From Turicibacter bilis (lineage in GTDB: Bacteria; Bacillota_I; Bacilli_A; MOL361; Turicibacteraceae), in NCBI RefSeq assembly GCF_024499055.1, contig NZ_CP071249.1, forward strand, positions 1,846,001 to 1,910,000: a stretch of DNA of 64,000 nucleotides. The letters run 5' to 3'. The notes under the pieces are model-generated. The model saw only the letters and a list, made by a program, of their open reading frames with translations. It had not been told where the DNA came from and did not search any database. This document shows positions 17,485 through 27,229 of this stretch, in pieces; the stretch's first letter is position 1; every line of letters begins with the position of its first letter. The position numbers and the translations under genes are program-made.

Positions 17485-18477
17485 CTAATTCTGATCCTGG
17501 ACTGTTAATCTTGTTGGATAAGGAAATAGTTTTAATCCTTTAGCATCTAAATTTTCTTTGTTTAAATCAATGACTTGAATTTGCTGATTACTGCTGGTCT
17601 TATAATAATATAATTGAGTCTCTAAACAAAGACATGCACTATACTGAGTCAAAAAACACTCTTTTCCTGTTGAATTATCAACCACTCCACGTGGTATAGC
17701 AACGTTATCTAGTATATGAAAGCATTCACTAATTGCTGATTCTTCACTATCCCCAACATTCACATGATTTCGTAAAAAAGCAGCTTTTACAAATCTTGAC
17801 GGAGATGAAAAATCGCCAGGAAGTCCAATCGTACCAAAGCCATTAGAATAAGTTGATAACATTTGTTGTCCCCATTTGATTTCCTCTGGCTGATCTGATT
17901 TGACATTAATATAACGATCCAAGTTATTTAAATGCCAATCAAAGGTTGGCGAATTTGCTAAAACGCCTACCTTATTATTATAAACCGTTAACTTATCTCT
18001 TGTTCTCTCAATGACGATTGATTGGCCACTCGTATCACTAACAAGCCAATGAATTTCTGTCGATAATGCCGTTTGATCATCAGGAAGAGCCACAATATTT
18101 AACTGTTTAAGACCTTCCATTAATTCAGAAATCGTTGAAAAATTAGATAAAACCCAAAAAGCTACATCATATGGGGCTATATTGACCTTATCCTTCCTGA
18201 TTTTATGACTCCAAGTAGAAAACTTAGATAATTGTAACATCAGACAAGATAATCCTTTTTCATTTACTCCATCACAAAAAAGAATATGATTTTCATAAAA
18301 TAATCCCATTCCTAAAACTGCATATTTCGTTTTCATTTCTTCATTCGTCACACGATTTACATATTCAAATTCTCGTGGAACTAAAGCAACTGATAAATCA
18401 TTCATTGGGTGAATATCAAAATTCCGTCCAACAAGATGATGATTTTCGCTTGTTTTTAATGTAATGGCTGTACACAC
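17485..18477 (-). CDS. bsh: Bile salt hydrolase / choloylglycine hydrolase
   Basis: This Ntn hydrolase of the C59 family removes glycine or taurine from conjugated bile acids. In family numbering the catalytic residues are all present: Cys2 (exposed after Met removal), Arg18, Asp21, Asn175 and Arg228. The residue aligned to Asn82 of typical bile salt hydrolases is Gln here (LMLQLSKF), which may affect substrate choice. At 330 residues it is full length with no signal peptide, so it is cytoplasmic. The start is GTG with a weak AAAGGG site. It is single-gene. It supports a gut habitat; members of Turicibacter are known to deconjugate bile acids. Penicillin V acylase is the related alternative. 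Confidence 0.9.
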   Translation of the reverse strand: MCTAITLKTSENHHLVGRNFDIHPMNDLSVALVPREFEYVNRVTNEEMKTKYAVLGMGLFYENHILFCDGVNEKGLSCLMLQLSKFSTWSHKIRKDKVNIAPYDVAFWVLSNFSTISELMEGLKQLNIVALPDDQTALSTEIHWLVSDTSGQSIVIERTRDKLTVYNNKVGVLANSPTFDWHLNNLDRYINVKSDQPEEIKWGQQMLSTYSNGFGTIGLPGDFSSPSRFVKAAFLRNHVNVGDSEESAISECFHILDNVAIPRGVVDNSTGKECFLTQYSACLCLETQLYYYKTSSNQQIQVIDLNKENLDAKGLKLFPYPTRLTVQDQN

Positions 18478-18589
18478 CTTATTTCACCCTTTCTCTTATT
18501 TAGAATAAACTACATTAAAAAAGAGCCAATATTATAGTCATAAAATACTAGCTCTAACTCCTAAATAGACATCTACTTCATTACACTTA

Positions 18590-18928
18590 TTAATAAGGAT
18601 AATATGGATAATAGTAAGGATATGGCGGGAAAAAGAATGGATAAGCTAGTAATGATAAGGCTGCTATGCTAGCAAAAGGAAATCCTCTTGGTCCAAAGCG
18701 TCGGAATCTTCCTCCTCCACCACCTAGAGGTCTCCCAAAGCGGCTCTCATCTTCTATGACATTTTCACCTACTAACACAATGACTTGATCATCGTCAACA
18801 CGTCCAATAATTCCATCAACAGTATTTCCATCTTTCAAGGTTAAGACAACATGATAATATAATAAACGATTGCACTTATCCTGCCATTGCTTAGAATCTT
18901 GCTGATAGCTATTCTCTTCTAAATTCAT
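18590..18928 (-). CDS. Small LSm/SH3-like protein with Pro/Tyr-rich tail, unknown
   Basis: I recognise no named family. Residues ~25-55 (YYHVVLTLKDGNTVDGIIG, then RVDDDQVIVLVGE) resemble the beta strands of a small barrel of LSm or SH3 type. Then follow a Gly/Arg-rich linker (GGGGGRFRRFG), a short hydrophobic stretch and a C-terminus made almost only of Pro, Tyr and Phe. Such tails are seen in spore-coat and surface proteins of Firmicutes; that link is inference. AAGGAG is 11 nt before the ATG. It lies divergent from the ferritin-like gene. Confidence 0.65.
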   Translation of the reverse strand: MNLEENSYQQDSKQWQDKCNRLLYYHVVLTLKDGNTVDGIIGRVDDDQVIVLVGENVIEDESRFGRPLGGGGGRFRRFGPRGFPFASIAALSLLAYPFFFPPYPYYYPYYPY

Positions 18929-19173
18929 GCTTTATCCTACTCCTTTCTAGTAACATAGTATTCGAATGGATATAAAAGGGTACTTATTCCTAACCAATCT
19001 TTTTAATTTAACGCTGTGTTTTAAATAGATGTTAATAAAAATTTAAATGAAGAACCAAAAAAGGTGAGACAAATTATTTGTCCCACTTTTTTATGATCCC
19101 CCTTATCCAACCTATAGAATAAAAGTTAATGAAATTCCAAACAATAATTTTATATTTAAAGGAAGGTGACATC

Positions 19174-19608
19174 ATGCCAACACAAGATACTATTAAACTT
19201 TTGAACGAATGTAATGCAGGAATCAAAATGGCAGTTGAGAGCTTAGATGAAGTCATCAATAAAGCTAAAAATGAAAAATTAATAACACTTTTAAAAAATT
19301 CTCTTGAAGAACACAAAAAATTAGGAAATTTAACACATCAAAAACTAAATGAATTTCATGATAAAGATAAGGAACCAAGTACTATCGCTAAAGCTATGTC
19401 TTGGATGAGTACCAATCTAAAACTACTTACGGGTGATGTTGATGAAAAGATAGCTGATATTATAACAGAAGGTTGTAATATGGGAATTAAATCTATCTCT
19501 AGATATTTAAATCAATACCCTAATTCACAAGATGATGTAAAAGAAATCGTTCACCAATTAATTAAAATTGAAGACAACTTAGTTCATGAGCTAAGATATT
19601 ATCTATAA
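19174..19608 (+). CDS. DUF2383-like four-helix protein
   Basis: This 144-residue all-helical protein (TIKLLNECNAGIKMAVESLD, later EEHKKLGNLTHQKLNE) resembles the ferritin-like DUF2383 group of stress-related proteins. There is no membrane segment or signal. The frame is open from 19129, but GGAAGGTGA precedes the ATG at 19174, so that is the start. A strong terminator follows. Function is unknown; metal or stress roles are only suggested by family. Confidence 0.75.
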   Translation: MPTQDTIKLLNECNAGIKMAVESLDEVINKAKNEKLITLLKNSLEEHKKLGNLTHQKLNEFHDKDKEPSTIAKAMSWMSTNLKLLTGDVDEKIADIITEGCNMGIKSISRYLNQYPNSQDDVKEIVHQLIKIEDNLVHELRYYL

Positions 19609-19642
19609 TAAAAAAATACCTATTAACTGATGAAATAACTTA

Positions 19643-19679
19643 AAAAGAACCTATTATTTTAAGAATAATAGGTTCTTTT
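19643..19679 (+). terminator. Terminator of the DUF2383-like gene
   Basis: A 16-bp perfect stem (19643-19658 with 19664-19679) ends in TTTT. Confidence 0.88.
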
Positions 19680-19747
19680 CATTCAACGTAGTTTTCAGTT
19701 TCAAAAATTAAAATACTATGCTTCCTACCTACAAAGGGCTGATAAAA

Positions 19748-19888
19748 TTAAACTAAAGAGGCATCCATTTCAGTTTTGAATAAGAAATCATGACGGTGTC
19801 CATCAACAACAGTCATTTACCCACATACGGCATCAAAATGATTTCGTCCATCTCCAATTGGAATAGCTTCACCAGTGACACTATACAT
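19748..19888 (-). pseudogene. YmaF-like gene fragment with in-frame stop
   Basis: The minus strand reads MYSVTGEAIPIGDGRNHFDA, then VCG, a TAA stop (19817-19819), then MTVVDGHRHDFLFKTEMDAS to a second stop. The repeated VTG...GDG.NHF and VDGH.H pattern resembles YmaF-family repeats (GHxHxFxGxTG). It has no clear ribosome binding site. I read it as the remnant of a YmaF-type gene; the short match makes this tentative. Confidence 0.4.
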
Positions 19889-19925
19889 TTTCAATAAAAA
19901 AGTACTTAAATAAAATAATAGTCCT

Positions 19926-19953
19926 AAAAAAATAGTAGCATTTAATAAAATGT
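19926..19953 (-). terminator. Terminator of the pentapeptide-repeat gene
   Basis: The stem AAATAGTAGCATTT / AAATGTTACTATTT contains one G-U type pair and is followed by T on the minus strand just after the stop. Confidence 0.75.
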
Positions 19954-19955
19954 TA

Positions 19956-20774
19956 CTATTTTTCCCAATAACTCGGCCGAACAATCCATCTAGGTAATTT
20001 TGTTGCTGCGTTTCCTTTTGCTGAATTCACCTGAATTTGCGTTAAAAATAAACAGTCTGATAAATTCGCATCACGAATATCTACATCACGTAAATCAGCT
20101 CCAATTAAATTAGCGCCCGATAAATCCGTATGTCTTAAATTAGCTGCAATTAATAGTGAACCCGCAAGATTAGCCCCTCTCAAAGATTTTTTCGTTAAAT
20201 TTTTTCCGATAAAATCAAATCCTGAAATGACTTGATTTCCTGCTACTTTTTGACTGACATACGCCTGTACTTCTTTTAAACATGTATTAACTTTCAAACG
20301 ATAAGCATCCACCTCTACAATCATAGGCTCCTCCGTTAATTTTTCTGTTTCTTTTATCAGCAGATGTAACTTTTCTTTTAATTCTTTAGGTAAAATGAAC
20401 GTCGAAGCATCTGTTAAATACCACATCATCTCATGGAGCTGTCTAACGACTAGAAAATCATCATACATCTGTTGTGCAACATTTGAATTTTCCTTCCAAC
20501 TCACACCTTCATAATTAACTTGCGCCACCTTCTGACCTGCTCCAAAACAGTCATACGTCGTACAACCTTTAAGCCCTTGATTACGAAGGTTTTGATGAAT
20601 GTAACAACTAAAATCATCCTTTAAATTTAAACAGGGTTTTCCTGCTACCTTATCTGTTGGAAACCCATCGCACTTCGAAAAAAACAACGCCACACAACAA
20701 AGACCAAAACACTTCGAACAATCAATCCTTAAATGATTAAATAACGCCTCATCATATCCTTTTTCACGTAACAT
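19956..20774 (-). CDS. Cys-rich N-terminal domain plus pentapeptide repeats
   Basis: Residues 1-85 carry many cysteines (CSKCFGLCCVALFFSKCDGFP, later CLNLKDDFSCYIH and CTTYDCFG), a metal- or Fe-S-binding pattern. Residues ~185-245 are about a dozen A(D/N)LxX pentapeptides (RGANLAGS..., SGANLIGADLRD) that form a right-handed beta helix. The middle is helical. Pentapeptide proteins can mimic DNA and protect gyrase, but this architecture is also common in proteins without known role, so function is open. AGGAG precedes the ATG. Confidence 0.8.
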   Translation of the reverse strand: MLREKGYDEALFNHLRIDCSKCFGLCCVALFFSKCDGFPTDKVAGKPCLNLKDDFSCYIHQNLRNQGLKGCTTYDCFGAGQKVAQVNYEGVSWKENSNVAQQMYDDFLVVRQLHEMMWYLTDASTFILPKELKEKLHLLIKETEKLTEEPMIVEVDAYRLKVNTCLKEVQAYVSQKVAGNQVISGFDFIGKNLTKKSLRGANLAGSLLIAANLRHTDLSGANLIGADLRDVDIRDANLSDCLFLTQIQVNSAKGNAATKLPRWIVRPSYWEK

Positions 20775-21277
20775 CCAACTCCACTCCTATCTATAATTAC
20801 TAGCTTATCAGACACCTTATTTTTCGTAAACATAAAAAATACCCTGTACGCATCGTACAAGTTATCAATTTTAAGCTTAACTTGGCAATACAGTATCATC
20901 GATTCACTGTTTTGATTTTTGAGTAATTTTAATTCTATATAGAAACAGAAATGTATTTCATTATTGTACATCAATCTTAGTTGAGCAATTGCTTTAATAC
21001 TAAGGCAGACTATAGTCCAGCTAAAAGTTTTCCGATATGAAAAACTTATCTGGACTTATATAATTACATCACCTTTATCCGTTCTAAAGAAAATATTCTA
21101 CGATTATACATCCGATTGATTAAAATCATTTTAATATAGTTTTGAAAAATGAAAAATACCCTGAAGAATTCATAAGCTCATCCTTCATATTATCTGAGAT
21201 AAACATTTGATATAATAAAAGATGACTATACTAATAGTAGATAAAATTTATATCTAATAGAAAGAATACTATGCTAT
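20775..21277. other. Gap between divergent genes with repeat copy C
   Basis: No gene is supported; the minus-strand frame at 20729-20974 overlaps the start of the pentapeptide gene and lacks a ribosome binding site. Repeat copy C is at 21002-21068. A short palindrome GTACGCATCGTAC lies near 20845. Promoters of both flanking genes must lie here. Confidence 0.45.
21002..21068 (+). repeat. AGTCCAG/CTGGACT hairpin repeat, copy C
   Basis: AAGGCAGACTATAGTCCAG (21002-21020) and CTGGACTTATATAATTA enclose an inner stem, AGTTTTC/GAAAAACT (21026-21032 with 21039-21046). It is the same family as copies A and B. Confidence 0.7.
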
Positions 21278-22381
21278 ATGGAGCTTAATTTAAACATCTA
21301 TGAAACGATGGCATTAGTTTCTATCGTCTTCTATCTTGGTCGATATACGAGAAATAGATTCTCAATTTTATCAAAATATTGCGTTCCACCTGCAGTTGTT
21401 GGAGGATTTATTTTTGCCTTATTCATTTTATTACTACATGAAACGAATTTAGCAACGATTAATCTAGATATGAGTTTACAAAATTTATTTATGACTGCTT
21501 TCTTTACTAGTATTGGATTCACCGCTAGCTTTAAAATTTTAAAACAAGGAGGTAAACAGGTTATAATCTTCCTTGGTCTTGCTGCATTACTAGTCACTTT
21601 ACAAAATACAATCGGTGTCATACTAACTTCACTCTTCAATTTAAATCCTTTACTCGGTCTTTGTACGGGATCCATTCCTATGATTGGTGGACATGGGACA
21701 GCTGGATCATTTGGACCGATGCTTGAAGGGATGGGGGTTGCTAGAGCAACAACGGTCGCTGTCGCCCCCGCAACTTTTGGGTTAATTATGGGAAGCATTA
21801 TTGGTGGATTAGTTGCCCGTAACCTAATTATTAGACATCAATTAAAAACAGTTCGTCATGAATCATCATCAACACCTCCAACAGAAATGGGAGACTATAA
21901 TGAAGAGAATCATAATCTTTTATCATTTAAAAAATTAATGAATGCATCTTGTTTCTTATTTATCGCAATGGGAAGCGGTTCAATTGTCTCAGACCTGATT
22001 CAAAAATCAGGATTCACCTTCCCATCTTACATTGGTGCAATGTTAGTCGCAGCTACTATCAGAAACTTCTTTGATTTCAGAGGACGATCAATTGATGAAA
22101 AAGAAATCGAGACAATTGGTGGTCTTTCACTATCCTTTTTCTTAACGATGGCATTAATGGGACTTAAACTATGGCAACTACTCGATTTAGCTTTACCACT
22201 ACTTGTGATGCTTATCGCTCAAGTTGTATTAGTTGGACTATTTGCCTACTTTATTACCTACCGTATCATGGGAAAAAATTACGAAGGAGCTGTCTTTGCC
22301 TCTGCAACCTGTGGGTTTGGAATGGGAGCCACACCAAATGCTATTGCTAATATGGAGTTCTATAATATTTGGTGTTGCTGA
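21278..22381 (+). pseudogene. gltS: Sodium:glutamate symporter, 3' end lost to an IS element
   Basis: The first ~360 residues are a normal GltS: many membrane segments, IGGHGTAG near residue 145 and the repeated CGFGMGATPNAIANME near 348. Immediately after NME, where GltS normally continues for ~40 residues with the last membrane segments, the frame runs into insertion sequence ends and stops within seven codons. No remaining GltS C-terminus is found on the far side of the element. The gene is probably inactive, though a truncated protein could still be made. The ribosome binding site is weak. Confidence 0.85.
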
Positions 22382-23129
22382 CTAAGCAACGCCTTTTTTC
22401 ATGGCATAAAAAAAAAAGACATCACGTCTCTATCCTGTTACAATGTTATCGGCTAAAACAATATTGAAAGGATTGAATTTGATGTCTAACTCATATTTTA
22501 CTAGAAAACTCTTAAATATTAAAGATAAAAACATTACATTCCCGGAAGATTATCTTGAGGAAGTGAAATTAAATGGTGTGACTAGCTTTATTTTTAAAGG
22601 AATTTTATCTTATCACCCCACTCATTGTGAACACTGCTCAATACCACCACTTATCGATCGGTTTACTGTTTCAAACAACCGATGCGAGAAATTGATATCT
22701 TAAACTTTCTACTCGATCTATCTCCTGAGCTAAAATCGACTTATGATCTTTATCAAGACTTACTTTTCGCTCTTCAAACAAAAAACTTAGATCGATTCAA
22801 TCACTTACTTGAAATAGAACACCCTCTTATCTCTCCTGAACTTCAAACCGCTTTTCAAACCTTTAAAATGTATCAATCTTACATTAAAAATACGCTCACA
22901 ACGCCATACACCAATGGTCCGATTGAAGGAATCAATAACAAAATTAAAGTGATTAAGCGTATTGCCTTTGGCTATCGTAGTTTCTATCATTTTAAATTCC
23001 GTATTCTCATGATTCAAAACTTAACCAAACCAAAAAGAAAAATCCTAGCAGATTAGCCACTAGGATTTCCATTTAATTATTCATTGTAAGCAAGTCACCA
23101 TTTAATCAGCAACACTATTTGACAAAGTT
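22351..23129 (+). mobile_element. Decayed ISL3-family element (type A) in gltS
   Basis: The ends are imperfect inverted repeats: GGAGTTCT...GTGTTGCTGA at the left and, reversed, GGAACTTTG...GTGTTGCTGA at the right. At ~780 bp it is about half the length of a complete ISL3 element because the transposase centre is missing. I see no convincing 8-bp target duplication, and the expected gltS remainder is absent beyond the right end, so the insertion was followed by deletion. Confidence 0.8.
22482..23056 (+). pseudogene. ISL3-family transposase, internally deleted
   Basis: The N-terminal part (ATG at 22482 with AAAGGA upstream; zinc-finger start SYHPTHCEHC) stops near 22700. The C-terminal part (LEIEHPLISPEL..., NGPIEGINNKIKVIKRIAFG) is in another frame from 22682. 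Roughly 240 residues with the catalytic DDE core and helix-turn-helix are missing. The element cannot move by itself. Confidence 0.85.
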
Positions 23130-23209
23130 CCAAATAAAAAAGAGACTGTATCAGAATAGATACACTCTCTTATGCTTCATTTTTATCGAAATTAACGTCT
23201 CTTTTCATT

Positions 23210-23690
23210 TCATATCCTTGTATATTTCTTTCTATACTTAATCTCTTCCTCTAATTTAATTAATTTTAATGCCTTTAGTTTTATTTCTTCGTCATTCAAA
23301 TGAACAGATAGATTTTTGAAGCCATTCACGATATCAAATCGAATTAAAGTATAATTTTTTTCATCTGTTCAACTTTTAAAACCCTCAATCAAATGATTCA
23401 TAATCATATCTTTTTGCTCTTCACCGGCTAATACAACTTGCCAAATTCTTTGCAAACTATGTCTTGCCATCACAAATTTAGGATTTTTAGCCACGTCATA
23501 TAGTTTAGCAAAATCAACTAACATTCTTTTCTCATGATCACTTATAGCTAAATTAGAAAGAAGTTGAGCAGCTCTAAAACTTTTATGGTTATCTTTCCAC
23601 GTTAAATCTTCTATTAACTGATTCACACCTCATAAACCCAATCCACAATATGTTCCGTCTCTAATAGAATACGATAATAAACTTCCTATT
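23210..23690 (-). pseudogene. Decayed gene of unknown family
   Basis: The open stretch 23369-23626 (GTG, 85 residues, NQLIEDLTWKDNHKSFRAAQ...) is only part of a gene. After its TGA the same frame continues for ~52 codons (TDEKNYTLIRFDIVNGFKNL...) to a stop at 23210. Upstream, another frame reads EVYYRILLETEHIVDWVYEV and runs straight into it, preceded by a TAG. So there is at least one frameshift and two stops. The texture is helical and HEAT-like, but I cannot name the family. Confidence 0.6.
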
Positions 23691-23787
23691 GAAAGTTTTT
23701 ATCTTAGGACTCAACATTTTTAAAACAAAATTTTAGTTTATCCTTTATTTCAATCCTCTTTGATTCTCTTATAAAAATTCAAAAAAA

Positions 23788-23846
23788 TACTTCAATGGAT
23801 GAATAAATTCGTTTAAAATTTAACATAATCAATTGAAGTATTTTTT
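23788..23846 (-). terminator. Terminator of rlmH
   Basis: AAAATACTTCAAT and ATTGAAGTATTTTTTT form a 13-bp stem with a long AT-rich loop, ending in T on the minus strand. Confidence 0.65.
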
Positions 23847-23854
23847 AATTTATT

Positions 23855-24334
23855 CTATTTATGATACGGTTCGTTATTATTGATTCGATAGGCACGATAG
23901 ACTTGTTCTAATAAAATTAACTTAAATAATTGATGAGGGAATGTCATTTTAGAAAAACATAATTTATAATTCGCACGTTTTTTCACTTCGTCAGATAAAC
24001 CAAGTGAACCACCGATAATGAAAGCCACATTACTATCTCCACTTAAAGCTAATTGACTTAACTGTTTAGCAAATTGCTCAGATGTCTTCATATCACCTTG
24101 TAAATCCATCGCAATCACATACATATTATCTTTAATTTTATTTAAAATTTGTTTTCCCTCTTTATCTTTAATCAGTTCCATTTCACGTTCTGACGCATTA
24201 TCAGGCGTTTTTTCGTCCGGAACTTCAACCATTGTTAACTTACAATAACGAGATAAACGTTTAGAAAACTCCTCAATCCCTAGCTTAATATACTTTTCCT
24301 TAATCTTTCCGACTGAAATAATTGTAATATTCAT
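23855..24334 (-). CDS. rlmH: 23S rRNA pseudouridine-1915 N3-methyltransferase
   Basis: This SPOUT-fold methyltransferase modifies pseudouridine 1915 in helix 69 of 23S rRNA. The C-terminal knot motifs FIIGGSLGL and the ending [17 protein letters not shown] are diagnostic. At 159 residues it is the standard size. GGAGG precedes the ATG. It follows yyzF and walJ, the conserved order of Firmicutes, though two hairpins separate it from yyzF. Confidence 0.96.
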   Translation of the reverse strand: MNITIISVGKIKEKYIKLGIEEFSKRLSRYCKLTMVEVPDEKTPDNASEREMELIKDKEGKQILNKIKDNMYVIAMDLQGDMKTSEQFAKQLSQLALSGDSNVAFIIGGSLGLSDEVKKRANYKLCFSKMTFPHQLFKLILLEQVYRAYRINNNEPYHK

Positions 24335-24358
24335 TAAAAAACCTCCAATACATGAAAA

Positions 24359-24444
24359 GAAATTCCCTCATTTAATCAGGGAATTTTTTATTGTTATCTA
24401 TTATAAAATCTTCGCAGAGATTATACTAGAATCTCTGCGAAGAT
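24359..24444 (-). terminator. Two successive terminator hairpins after yyzF
   Basis: The first on the minus strand is a 15-bp perfect stem (24430-24444 with 24408-24422) followed by TTTTATAATAG. The second is AAATTCCCT/AGGGAATT at 24359-24378. Together they should insulate rlmH from walJ-yyzF. Confidence 0.75.
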
Positions 24445-24487
24445 TAGAACCTATTATTCAGTATGATTAGTCTAACTTTTCTAGATT

Positions 24488-24661
24488 TTATAGCTCATCC
24501 TCATCTTCGACCATCATACCTTCAATCACTTTATAAACGGCTACTTGATCGCAGTGCTCACATTTATGTTCAATTTCTACTTCAACTAAAATTGGTAACT
24601 TTCCATACTCATCTAAAAAACGATCCATTGACTCTTCAATATGTTCTAAACAACTGTACAT
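24488..24661 (-). CDS. yyzF: CxxH/CxxC small protein (YyzF-like)
   Basis: This 57-residue protein begins MYSCLEHIEESMDRFLDEYG and contains HKCEHC, matching the CxxH/CxxC family whose Bacillus member YyzF sits between the wal operon and rlmH. The paired cysteines and histidines suggest metal binding; function is unknown. AGGAGG lies 7 nt before the ATG. It lies 11 bp after walJ and is probably co-transcribed with it. Confidence 0.88.
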   Translation of the reverse strand: MYSCLEHIEESMDRFLDEYGKLPILVEVEIEHKCEHCDQVAVYKVIEGMMVEDEDEL

Positions 24662-24672
24662 ACCTATTCCTC

Positions 24673-25461
24673 CTATAACGTAATCACTTTCGATGGATGC
24701 ATCGCATACGTCATATGTAAATTTAACTTACTTAAATCAACATTTTCTTCTTTTAAAATATGACGAACTGTCATTTCTGCTAAATCAGGTAAATTAGCAT
24801 CCTGACTTAAATGAGCTAAATAAATATGTTTCGTCTTTTCCCCAATTAACTGACTCATCGCATACGCTGAATCTTCATTTGATAAATGACCACAATCATC
24901 TAAAATACGTTGTTTTAACGACCATGGCCTATTACACATCTGAAGCATCTCTACATTATGATTCGCCTCCATAATATAGGCATCTGCATTTCCTAATGTT
25001 TTTAAAATATCACCCGTAATATATCCGGTATCTGTCACATAAACAAGCGTCTTTTCACCTTGCTTAATCATATAACCTACCGGATCAACCGCATCATGAG
25101 AAATTCTAAATGGCATAATCGATAAATCCCCTAGATCGAACCAAACATTTTTTTCAACCGCTGTCGTCTGTTCAAAACCTGGTTTGATAATATTTTTACG
25201 ATACATCTCATCAATCGTTTTTGCCGTTGCACAAACATTTAATTTCCACTTACGAGTACAAACCCCTACACCCTTAATATGGTCACCATGCTCATGAGTA
25301 ATTAAAATATGTTCTATTCTATTTTCATCAAATCCACTTTTTTTAATCAATTCCTGTAATTTTTTTAACGATAACCCATTATCAATTAAAATTGCTGTCT
25401 GTTCCGTTTCAATAATCGTTGCATTTCCGACACTTCCACTCGACAATACACAGATTCTCAT
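24673..25461 (-). CDS. walJ: Metallo-beta-lactamase-fold hydrolase WalJ (YycJ)
   Basis: This cytoplasmic metallo-hydrolase has HEHGDH near residue 57 for metal binding, YVTDTGY and EANHN further on, and CGHLSN. In Bacillus and Streptococcus it belongs to the walRK operon, with a role near DNA or cell-wall metabolism. The frame opens at 25506, but AGGTGA before the ATG at 25461 and the family start MRICVLSSGS decide 25461. WalR, WalK, WalH, WalI and HtrA, the usual partners, are not next to it here. Confidence 0.9.
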   Translation of the reverse strand: MRICVLSSGSVGNATIIETEQTAILIDNGLSLKKLQELIKKSGFDENRIEHILITHEHGDHIKGVGVCTRKWKLNVCATAKTIDEMYRKNIIKPGFEQTTAVEKNVWFDLGDLSIMPFRISHDAVDPVGYMIKQGEKTLVYVTDTGYITGDILKTLGNADAYIMEANHNVEMLQMCNRPWSLKQRILDDCGHLSNEDSAYAMSQLIGEKTKHIYLAHLSQDANLPDLAEMTVRHILKEENVDLSKLNLHMTYAMHPSKVITL

Positions 25462-25506
25462 TCTATCACCTGTTCTTCTATTCAAAAAACTTTTTTTATA
25501 CTCCAA

Positions 25507-25852
25507 ATAAGCCTTTTTTATTTCGATTATTCATTTTAACATTTTTATCATGATGAATCCAGTACAAACCCCTATTAAGCATCAATTTGATAAAAAAAGA
25601 AAGACTATCTCATAAAAGATAACCACTTATGATGATTAATAAAAACTTAAGGGATTCGATACTCATCACTTAAAACTCTAATCATTTGATTATAAACATA
25701 CACACGGTTAAATCATATCACTTCTTTGTCTGTTATGTCCACATTACATAGGAATACTGGCAAATGTAGCAAACGAGAAGATAATATACCTGATTACTCA
25801 ATTTAGATGATCTATTATCCTAATATTTTAATTAAAGATAGAGTATCCTAGT
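25507..25852. other. Gap without identifiable features
   Basis: AT-rich sequence with no open frame, repeat or clear hairpin. The promoter of walJ-yyzF should be at its left end. Confidence 0.4.
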
Positions 25853-25903
25853 GCATTCCATAAGAAAAAGAGTACCTAAGGTACTCTTTTTCTTATGGAA
25901 TGC
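25853..25903 (-). terminator. Very long perfect hairpin terminator of serS
   Basis: Arms of 25 bp (25853-25877 with 25879-25903) are perfectly complementary with only one unpaired base at the centre. It abuts the serS stop codon. The arms contain their own A- and T-runs, so either strand could terminate. Confidence 0.85.
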
Positions 25904-27190
<1,287 letters not shown>

Positions 27191-27229
27191 CTATTAGTTG
27201 ATTTTGATTAGTCGTTCTAGAAAACAAAA

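Noticed and set aside
19055..19090. Hairpin-like AAAAGGTGAGACAAA / TTTGTCCCACTTTT between divergent genes
   Set aside because: It contains a bulge and lies in a divergent promoter region, so a terminator role makes little sense; not listed as a feature.
21331..21798. 155-codon minus-strand frame inside gltS
   Set aside because: It is an antisense shadow of a clear membrane transporter; its Pro/Ile-rich texture is the reverse of hydrophobic codons.
23369..23626. 85-residue frame as an intact gene
   Set aside because: Coding texture continues beyond its stop in the same frame and before its start in another frame, so it is part of a pseudogene.
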